From assembly GCA_937128785.1 (NCBI GenBank), contig CAKZMS010000164.1, positions 1 to 5,623 of the forward strand: a stretch of 5,623 nt of DNA. The letters run 5' to 3'. The notes under the pieces were generated by a model. That model had not been told where the DNA came from. It ran no database searches and saw only the letters and a list, made by a program, of their open reading frames with translations. The position numbers and the translations under genes were made by a program. Below, in pieces: positions 1-4,604 of the stretch. Each line of letters begins with the position of its first letter. Positions within the stretch are counted from its first letter, which is position 1. This DNA comes from an uncultured Opitutaceae bacterium (GTDB lineage Bacteria > Verrucomicrobiota > Verrucomicrobiia > Opitutales > Opitutaceae).

Positions 1-233
1 GGCACCCATGCGGCCATGCGACCACGCTCCACCACCGGGATGTCCGACAAACGCCGGTCCTGCCCTGACACCTGGCCCGACGAGGGCAGCAACCCGGCCG
101 CGACCTCCAACAGCGTGGATTTGCCACTGCCGTGCGGGCCGACCAGACCGCCCATCTGCCCCGGTTGCACTGCGAGATCCAAAGTGCGCAAACGTTCCGG
201 CACTGCCGTCTGAGTGAGAACCAATGCGTTCAT
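1..233 (-). CDS. btuD: Cobalamin ABC transporter ATP-binding protein (N-terminal part; truncated by window edge)
   Basis: This is the start of the ATPase that would power cobalamin import through the BtuC permease from the cytoplasmic face. Only 77 codons are visible, from ATG at 233-231 to the left edge. The translation contains a Walker A motif, GPHGSGKST, at about residues 32-40, followed by LLEVAAGLL, the usual helix after the P-loop. It ends just where the Q-loop would begin (AAWV at 74-77), so the Q-loop, signature and Walker B motifs lie outside the window. The start overlaps the permease stop as ATGA, a typical sign of translational coupling, which fixes the start with good confidence. 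The spacing and order match btuBFCD-type operons. Strictly, the sequence shows only an ABC ATPase paired with a FecCD permease; the B12 substrate is inferred from the riboswitch and neighbours. A siderophore or haem role (FecE/HmuV type) is the alternative. Confidence 0.87.
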   Translation of the reverse strand, partial: MNALVLTQTAVPERLRTLDLAVQPGQMGGLVGPHGSGKSTLLEVAAGLLPSSGQVSGQDRRLSDIPVVERGRMAAWV

Positions 234-1207
234 GAGGCCCTCCTTAGCATCCAAAGGAAAAACGGACCACCGACAAAGGCCGTGACAATGCCCAACCGCA
301 GGTCACCCGCCGTGCGGGCCAACACATCACAGAACAACACAAAAGCCGCCCCGCCGATGATCGATACCGGCACCAAACGCTTGTGCTCGGGGCCAAAGAG
401 AAGCCGGAAAATATGGGGCACAACCAAGCCGACAAATCCCACCGTGCCCGCGACCGCTGTGGCCAATGCCGTCATCACGGTGGCAAGAACGAGCATTTTT
501 CGGCGCACCGTCTTTACATCGACACCCAGGCTCTGGGCTTCGTTCTGACCGAGACTGAGCAAGTCCATCGACCGTCCCAACGGCCACAACAACAGAGCCC
601 CCAGCACTATCGGCGTCGCCATCAACACATGTTCCCACGTGCGATCTTCGAGTCCGCCCAACAACCAGAAAATGATCTGAGCGTTCCGCTCATAGGTCAG
701 GGTGAAATTTGAAAGCACGTAGCTCGTGATCGCACCGAGCAACGCGTTCAGGGCGATCCCGGCCAGGAGCAACCGCTCCGTGCTGGCCCCCTGCTTGGCG
801 AGTGCCACCACCGCCATGGTCGCTCCAATGGCACCGACGATGGCCGCTGCAGGCACGGTGAAGTAGGACCACGCGGCCCAGCCCGCGCCAATGGCAATCA
901 CGGCTCCCGCGGCCCCGCCCGCACTGACACCAAGCAGGCCGGGGCTGGCGAGATGATTGCGGAAAAACGCCTGCATCACCACGCCGCTTGCCGCGAGGGC
1001 CGCTCCGATTTCGATCGCGACGATGGTACGTGGCAGCCGAATGTTCCAGAGCACCGTCGCCGCCAGATCGTCGGCGCGCGTGAGACCCGCCCAAAGCATG
1101 GCCGGTGACATCGTCATGTCCCCCGCCCCCAAAGAAGCGAAGACACCGGCCACCAGCAGAGCAATTGCTCCGGGCATCGCCCACTTCTGTCGCGCAGCCA
1201 AACTCAT
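230..1207 (-). CDS. btuC: Cobalamin ABC transporter permease, FecCD/BtuC family
   Basis: This inner-membrane permease of 325 residues, the usual length for the FecCD family, would form the homodimeric channel for corrinoid import. Family motifs appear in order: RLPR at 57-60, SGVVMQAFFRNHLASPG at 74-90, ASTERLLLAGIALNA at 141-155, FWLLGGL at 180-186, SLGV at 226-229, GFVGLVVPHIFRLLFG at 257-272 followed by EHKRLVP, and GIVTAFVGGPFFLWMLRR at 306-323. Long hydrophobic stretches fill the protein, consistent with about ten membrane helices. The ATG at 1207-1205 lies three bases after the btuF stop and no clear SD is visible, so coupled translation is likely. The stop overlaps the btuD start (ATGA). 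The family also moves ferric siderophores and haem. The BtuC assignment rests on the cobalamin riboswitch at the head of the operon and the BtuB-like receptor. No frameshift or missing motif is seen. Confidence 0.9.
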   Translation of the reverse strand: MSLAARQKWAMPGAIALLVAGVFASLGAGDMTMSPAMLWAGLTRADDLAATVLWNIRLPRTIVAIEIGAALAASGVVMQAFFRNHLASPGLLGVSAGGAAGAVIAIGAGWAAWSYFTVPAAAIVGAIGATMAVVALAKQGASTERLLLAGIALNALLGAITSYVLSNFTLTYERNAQIIFWLLGGLEDRTWEHVLMATPIVLGALLLWPLGRSMDLLSLGQNEAQSLGVDVKTVRRKMLVLATVMTALATAVAGTVGFVGLVVPHIFRLLFGPEHKRLVPVSIIGGAAFVLFCDVLARTAGDLRLGIVTAFVGGPFFLWMLRRAS

Positions 1208-1210
1208 GAT

Positions 1211-2074
1211 TTAGTCGGCGGGAAACCGTTCGGGATGAAGTTCGCGGGCCAATCGCTCATACCCATCGATGCGATGGTGGGTCACACTGCTGAACATGTA
1301 GGACTCGACCAGAGCGACCTTCCGTTGTTTGACCGCCTCCATGAACTGAAACGGCGTCAGGCGCAGGTAGGGTTCCACGGCCGTCTCAATATCATCGCCG
1401 GGCAGCACGACTTTTTCCACCGGCCAGGTGAGCACGGTTTCTCGCGGAATCGGCGCGTGCCCGACCAATTCGCCCAGCGACATGGCCAGATTGTCGGCGG
1501 CGGCGTGATCACACATATCTTGAAACGTGGTCTCGGCCCCGCCGATCACGCCGTACGTGGAAGGCGCGACAACCTTCACCGGCGTGGCTCCATCCAGCCG
1601 TCGGGCCAAGTCGGCCAGACGGGTATCGACATCCGCGATCACGGCCTCCGCGCGAACTTCGGCGTCTTCGCCCAATCGCTCGGCGAGCATGCGTAGATTG
1701 GCATACGCATCCTCCATCGTTTGATACCGATCAAAGACCATGAGCTCGACGCCCGCGCGACGCAGTTGGGCGACCAATTCGCCGCGACTGTAGTCCGCCA
1801 CCAGGACCAGGTCGGGGCGAAACTTGAGAATCGTCTCCGCATCACCGCGAGCGATCTGCGGAAAGGCGCGGGCTTGCTCCGCGACAGCCGAGTAAGCCGC
1901 TTCACCCGCGATGTGGCTGAGGGCGGCAATCTGTTCGGGTGCGGCGACCGCGAGGAGCAACTCGTCGGTGCCCACCGTCTGAGAAACCACCCGCAACGGC
2001 TCGGCCCAGCCCGCCGAAAAGAGGACCACAGAAAGGCACGAAATTACAAAAAAGCGATGGCTGATTCGGCTCAT
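1211..2074 (-). CDS. btuF: Periplasmic cobalamin-binding protein, BtuF-like (class III solute-binding protein)
   Basis: This 287-residue protein would bind corrinoid in the periplasm and dock on BtuC. Residues 1-24 look like a signal peptide: a short basic start, a hydrophobic core FFVISCLSVVLFS, and likely cleavage after GWA before EPLRVV. There is no lipobox, so it should be soluble. The mature part fits the class III helical-backbone fold: RVVSQTVGTDELLLAVAA at 28-45, AETILKFRPDLVLVAD at 79-94, a long linker helix around 119-165, then a C-terminal lobe with MSLGELVGHAPIPRETVLTW at 198-217. The gene begins 35 nt after the btuB stop and ends 3 nt before btuC. The start codon and signal peptide fall inside a repeat built on CACGAAAT/ATTTCGTG (see 2035-2095), which is odd for a coding start. 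No in-frame alternative ATG near the N-terminus was found. Other substrates (haem, siderophore) cannot be excluded from the protein alone. Confidence 0.85.
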   Translation of the reverse strand: MSRISHRFFVISCLSVVLFSAGWAEPLRVVSQTVGTDELLLAVAAPEQIAALSHIAGEAAYSAVAEQARAFPQIARGDAETILKFRPDLVLVADYSRGELVAQLRRAGVELMVFDRYQTMEDAYANLRMLAERLGEDAEVRAEAVIADVDTRLADLARRLDGATPVKVVAPSTYGVIGGAETTFQDMCDHAAADNLAMSLGELVGHAPIPRETVLTWPVEKVVLPGDDIETAVEPYLRLTPFQFMEAVKQRKVALVESYMFSSVTHHRIDGYERLARELHPERFPAD

Positions 2075-2095
2075 GATTTCGTGATATTTCGTGCC
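2035..2095. repeat. CACGAAAT inverted/direct repeat spanning the btuF start
   Basis: The ten bases GGCACGAAAT at 2035-2044 recur exactly as the reverse complement ATTTCGTGCC at 2086-2095. A third copy of the core, ATTTCGTG, lies at 2076-2083, in direct orientation to the right arm. The left arm lies in the signal-peptide codons of btuF, the middle copy overlaps its ATG (2074-2072), and the right arm lies in the btuB-btuF gap. The 41-nt spacer makes a simple terminator unlikely, and no U-run follows. The style recalls short intergenic repeats scattered in some Verrucomicrobiota and relatives, but that is memory and would need a genome-wide count. Confidence 0.6.
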
Positions 2096-2109
2096 TTCGG
2101 GGGGCTACC

Positions 2110-3981
2110 TCAGAAGCTCCATTCGATGCCACCGAAGGCACCAATGCCGGGCTGAGGGAAGCCGTGGACCTGCTCGTAGTCGGTATCGAACGCGTTCTCG
2201 ACCCGAGCGCGGAGGCGAAGGTTCGCGTTGACCTGCCATGAGCCGTAGATGCGTGCGACCGCGTAGTCTTCAGCATCAATAGTGGCGAAGGTCTCGGCGT
2301 TTACATCCAAGCGATCCGCCACAAATCCCAGACCAAAGCCGATATCAAATTCACCGAAGTCGTGCCACAGATCGAGCGAGCCACTGTGCCGCGGGCGGCG
2401 TAACAGACGCGAGTCGTTGGACTCGTTTTTAGCCTCAAGATAGGTGTAGGAGGCACGCACTTCCGTGCCGGTGCCGACCACCCAACTCGTGCTCGCCTCC
2501 ACTCCATAGGTGCGGGCCTGTTCGACGTTGGCCGTGGTGCCCGGGAATACTCCGAAATCAAATATGATCAGATTATCGTAGGAATTGTCGAAGTAAGTGA
2601 GGCTGGCCTCGCCGCGACCGCTGGCGAAGTAGGTATCGATCCCGACATCCCAGCCTTCGCCCTCTTCCGGCTCGAGGTCTGGATTGCCCTGGTAGAAGGA
2701 ACTCTCGCCATAAAGATCGAGGAAACTGGGGGACCGGAAGGAGGTGCCGTAGCTGGCGCGCAGTTTAACCTGATCGGGCATCACCTGCCAGGCGAACGAT
2801 CCCCGGCCCGTCGTCGCCTCGCCGAATGAATCGTAATCGTCGTGCCGCAAACCGACCGTGAGCCAGAGGTCTTCGGCCAAGGTGATTTCATCCTGAGCAA
2901 AAATCGCGAAGAGCTGTTGGTCCTCGTCGATGTCACCAAACCCGTCGTTTGACGTGCTGTTGGCTTCGGCGGTTAAGCCCGCCGTCACTCGGTGCATTTC
3001 CCAACCGGCATAGGTGAACTGACTGTCCAAAATCACCCGCTCGTTTTCGATGGTGGTAATCTGCGTGCCAAATGGTCCTGGATTAGTGGATACGAACTCA
3101 CGCAGCTGGCCACCGAGGGTCACACGACCGCTCAGATCCTCCGACGGATTGAATTCCGCGAACGCCGTCGCCAGCCAGTTGGTTTCCTCTTCGAGGTTGT
3201 CCGGGTCGTTGGTGAAGCGATCCCCTGGTGATTCATAATCGCCATAGAAACCACGCACGGTGGCGCCGAGGTTGACGGTGGCGGAGACCTGCTGATCCAG
3301 GCGCCCTACCACGGTCATGCTTTGAAAGGCGTTGTGCTCGCGCTCGTTGTCGGTCGTGCCCCCGGAGATGGAGAACGAATAGCTCGTGGCATCGCGCCGA
3401 CCTTGGGCGTCGAGTGTGCCTTGGACTGTGCCGAAGGAACCGGCCTCGAGGAATAGGCGACCGGACGGTTCGCCCGCGCCGGGCGGAGCCGCGATGGCGA
3501 TCACGCCGCCCATCGCTTCGCCACCGTAGAGGGTGCTTTGCGGGCCGTGGGAGACTTCCAGGCTATCACAGCTGCTCACGCAGGCGCCGCCGAGGAAATT
3601 GAAGTAGTCCGAGTTGGAGTCATTGAGCCGCACGCCGTCCACGAGGAACAACGTTTGGTTGGAGTTGGCCCCGCGCATAAAGACCGAGGTGGTCGCGCCC
3701 TGAGCTCCGGAAGCGAAGTTGGGCACGCCGGGAATGGTGTCGAGGGCTCCGGAAAGCGTATTCACCTGCCGGCGCTGCAAATCGGCCGCCGAGATCGTGC
3801 TGACGGCGGTGCCGAGTTGAGCCACCGGAGTCGGCGTGCGGGTGGCGGTGGTGACGACACGATCCATGACCGTGACGGAAGTTTGAGCCAAGGAGGCGGA
3901 GGCCAGGGATAGTCCCGTAGCCACGATAAGAGAGGCCCGAAGCAAACTTCGGAACCGGTAGGAGGGGGTGTTTGAATTCAT
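2110..3981 (-). CDS. btuB: TonB-dependent outer-membrane cobalamin receptor, BtuB-like
   Basis: This 623-residue protein would bind corrinoid at the cell surface and import it into the periplasm using TonB energy; E. coli BtuB is of similar length. Residues 1-32 form a signal peptide ending ASLA, with the mature protein starting QTSVTV. A TonB-box-like segment, TVMDRVVTTATR, sits at 37-48, close in form to the DTLVVTANR of E. coli BtuB. The plug domain (about 50-165) shows SGALDTIPGV, FMRGANSNQTLFLVDGVRLND and GPQSTLYGGEAMGGV. The barrel carries YGTSFRSPSFLDLYG and GNPDLEPEEGEGWDVG around 411-445, LLRRPRH around 525, and ENAFDTDYEQVHG near the end, and finishes with a terminal Phe (WSF), the usual outer-membrane assembly signal. 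I chose ATG at 3981-3979; a TTG four codons upstream is possible but needs no preference. No SD precedes the ATG. Two cysteines in the plug (C134, C138) are unusual. The riboswitch upstream supports cobalamin over other TonB substrates. Confidence 0.9.
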   Translation of the reverse strand: MNSNTPSYRFRSLLRASLIVATGLSLASASLAQTSVTVMDRVVTTATRTPTPVAQLGTAVSTISAADLQRRQVNTLSGALDTIPGVPNFASGAQGATTSVFMRGANSNQTLFLVDGVRLNDSNSDYFNFLGGACVSSCDSLEVSHGPQSTLYGGEAMGGVIAIAAPPGAGEPSGRLFLEAGSFGTVQGTLDAQGRRDATSYSFSISGGTTDNEREHNAFQSMTVVGRLDQQVSATVNLGATVRGFYGDYESPGDRFTNDPDNLEEETNWLATAFAEFNPSEDLSGRVTLGGQLREFVSTNPGPFGTQITTIENERVILDSQFTYAGWEMHRVTAGLTAEANSTSNDGFGDIDEDQQLFAIFAQDEITLAEDLWLTVGLRHDDYDSFGEATTGRGSFAWQVMPDQVKLRASYGTSFRSPSFLDLYGESSFYQGNPDLEPEEGEGWDVGIDTYFASGRGEASLTYFDNSYDNLIIFDFGVFPGTTANVEQARTYGVEASTSWVVGTGTEVRASYTYLEAKNESNDSRLLRRPRHSGSLDLWHDFGEFDIGFGLGFVADRLDVNAETFATIDAEDYAVARIYGSWQVNANLRLRARVENAFDTDYEQVHGFPQPGIGAFGGIEWSF

Positions 3982-4061
3982 TAACACGAACAACTGTCTT
4001 GATGTAAGAGCAGTTGAACCCGGACCTGGGGTCCGACTTCGGTGCTGCTCCCACGCTTCAT
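3981..4061 (-). other. Candidate 26-codon leader ORF overlapping the btuB start (TAATG)
   Basis: An ATG at 4061-4059 opens 26 codons that end in TAA at 3983-3981, where the last A of the stop is the first base of the btuB ATG. This TAATG overlap is the classic layout for stop-restart coupling, and btuB itself has no visible SD. However, the leader ORF also lacks an SD (it is preceded by CGCAAAA), and its peptide resembles no family I know. It could be chance: a 26-codon open frame is not rare in GC-rich DNA. It is offered as a candidate, not a called gene. Confidence 0.25.
3991..4035 (-). other. Two hairpins just upstream of the btuB start
   Basis: On the transcript, CGGACC-CCA-GGTCCG (4035-4021) forms a 6-bp stem with a 3-nt loop. 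It is followed by CAACTG and CAGTTG (4016-4011 with 3996-3991), a second 6-bp stem with a 14-nt loop that ends nine bases before the btuB ATG. Neither is followed by a U-run, so they do not look like intrinsic terminators. Their position would let them limit ribosome access to the btuB start, possibly as part of riboswitch control. The stems are read directly; the role is inferred. Confidence 0.4.
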
Positions 4062-4226
4062 TTTTGCGATGAAGATTTCACGAAGGCCGTGCGCAAAAGA
4101 ATCGCGGCCAACGCGTGAGCTATCCCGGGGCAGATGTTCGGACTTACACACTCCTCGGGCGTCGCTTCGCTTCGCAAATCACAAGGACCACGTGCCCAAG
4201 TAACCAGAGGCCATGGCTGGCATGTC

Positions 4227-4256
4227 TTGATACTTGATACCTGATACTTGCTACTT
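4227..4256. repeat. Heptamer tandem repeat (TTGATAC), four copies
   Basis: On the plus strand, TTGATAC is repeated twice exactly (4227-4233, 4234-4240), then as CTGATAC (4241-4247) and TTGCTAC (4248-4254), followed by TT. The last two units differ from the first by one base each. The array lies inside the transcribed leader of btuB, between the riboswitch and the gene. A 7-bp period is not a helical turn, and the unit matches no regulator site that I can name. It may be a remnant of a dispersed intergenic repeat or a slippage-prone tract. Confidence 0.8.
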
Positions 4257-4302
4257 CGCGCAAAGCGCGCCCTGCCTCCACTCCACCTTCACCCCGGCGA
4301 AC

Positions 4303-4442
4303 CGAGATTGGTTTTGCTCCGACCCCGCGTGAACGGGACCGAATGGAGCTTTGGACTGGTGTGTTACCGCAGCGCAACTGTGGCCGATTTTCACGGCCTT
4401 TCCTGCTGGGCGGGACAAATTCAATGAACGAGAACACCCTCA
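4303..4442 (-). promoter_or_regulatory. Cobalamin riboswitch (compact, with divergent B12 box) controlling btuBFCD
   Basis: Read on the minus strand, the conserved core is clear. GGAAA (4403-4399) is followed at once by GGCCGTGAAAATCGGCC (4398-4382), a perfect 5-bp stem around the hallmark TGAAAAT. Then comes CACAGTTGCGCTGCGGTAAC (4382-4363), which matches the class pattern ending GCGGTAA, as in the E. coli btuB leader. A GGGTGTTC at 4439-4432 sits where the 5' GGTGCC-like strand is expected. At the 3' end, GTCGGAGCAAAACC (4323-4310) is a weak match to the B12 box (GYCMGGAGACC type). Between core and box lie only about 40 nt, with a CCCG/CGGG hairpin (4338-4325) and a GCTCC/GGAGC pairing, so the large peripheral P7-P12 domain of class I appears reduced or absent. 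The class is known to bind cobalamin and lower expression of uptake genes. Position upstream of btuB on the same strand supports that role. The outer boundaries are approximate. Confidence 0.82.
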
Positions 4443-4446
4443 GCCC

Positions 4447-4492
4447 GCGCCAACCCATTAATCAATCGCTGAGTTACTGCATTAATTGGCGC
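4447..4492. repeat. Imperfect inverted repeat just upstream of the riboswitch
   Basis: GCGCCA (4447-4452) and ATTAAT (4457-4462) pair with ATTAAT-TGGCGC (4481-4492): a 12-bp arm interrupted by a 4-nt bulge (ACCC) on one side, with an 18-nt spacer. It lies five bases beyond the riboswitch 5' side, in the region where the btuB promoter should be. The two ATTAAT copies are AT-rich and could be part of promoter elements, but the spacing gives only a weak sigma-70 match on the minus strand. It may be an operator or chance. Confidence 0.45.
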
Positions 4493-4542
4493 AGGATGAG
4501 CAGAAATTGAGCGCGCTGTCCGAGAATCCGCCCGGGTCTGAA

Positions 4543-4571
4543 TTAATTACATATCATCATATCGATATATT
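4543..4571 (+). promoter_or_regulatory. Possible metH promoter
   Basis: A TTAATT (4543-4548) and a TATATT (4566-4571) are separated by 17 bases in the only strongly AT-rich stretch of the window. The -10 match is good and the -35 match is weak. Transcription would begin near 4578, giving a short leader before the GTG at 4605. This is a pattern match only. Confidence 0.3.
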
Positions 4572-4580
4572 TTGATATGT
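4549..4580. promoter_or_regulatory. AT-rich palindrome upstream of metH (candidate operator)
   Basis: ACATATCA (4549-4556) and its exact reverse complement TGATATGT (4573-4580) flank 16 bases that contain a second palindrome, ATATCGATAT (4559-4568). The half-site ATATC/GATAT therefore occurs four times. The site covers the possible -10 of the metH promoter, where a bound protein would block transcription. Symmetric sites of this size suit a dimeric winged-helix regulator. ArsR-family SahR-type regulators are known to control methionine-cycle genes in some bacteria, but I cannot confirm that this motif is theirs. Confidence 0.5.
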
Positions 4581-4591
4581 TTCTTGCCTAT

Positions 4592-4596
4592 AGGGG
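4592..4596 (+). promoter_or_regulatory. Ribosome binding site that decides the metH start
   Basis: AGGGG lies eight bases before the GTG at 4605. The in-frame ATG at 4623 has no purine-rich sequence at a useful distance. This favours the GTG start, adding six residues (MNIQPI) to the ATG version. Confidence 0.6.
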
Positions 4597-4604
4597 TCAC
4601 AGAC

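Larger units (their letters stand above)
3982..4302 (-). other. Long untranslated leader between the riboswitch and btuB
   Basis: About 320 nt separate the riboswitch core from the btuB ATG, more than the short expression platform usual for this class. The stretch holds the leader ORF and hairpins listed separately, a wide-loop inverted repeat TTTTGCG/CGCAAAA (4062-4068 with 4092-4098), a purine-rich transcript segment at about 4270-4290, a compact stem CGCGC-AAA-GCGCG (4257-4269) without a U-run, and a heptamer tandem repeat. No gene with family features is seen in it. A clear Rho-independent terminator is absent, which leaves translational or Rho-dependent control as likelier modes. The left part (about 4140-4260) looks like inserted low-complexity intergenic sequence. 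Confidence 0.5.

Noticed and set aside
383..712. Plus-strand ORFs over the transporter genes (for example 109 codons here)
   Set aside because: They are antisense to btuC, which has every FecCD motif in order; their translations show no family features.
3982..3993. TTG start four codons upstream for btuB
   Set aside because: It adds MFVL before the signal peptide, has no better SD than the ATG, and falls at the base of a hairpin; the ATG gives a normal signal peptide.
4179..4223. 14-codon minus-strand ORF in the btuB leader
   Set aside because: No SD, no overlap with another start, and it sits in repeat-like sequence; likely chance.
4257..4269. CGCGC-AAA-GCGCG hairpin as an intrinsic terminator for the riboswitch
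   Set aside because: The stem is only 5 bp and is followed on the transcript by AAGTAGCAAG, with no U-run.
4144..4458. 104-codon minus-strand ORF
   Set aside because: It covers the riboswitch and the tandem repeat, so its sequence is explained by RNA structure and repeats, not by coding.
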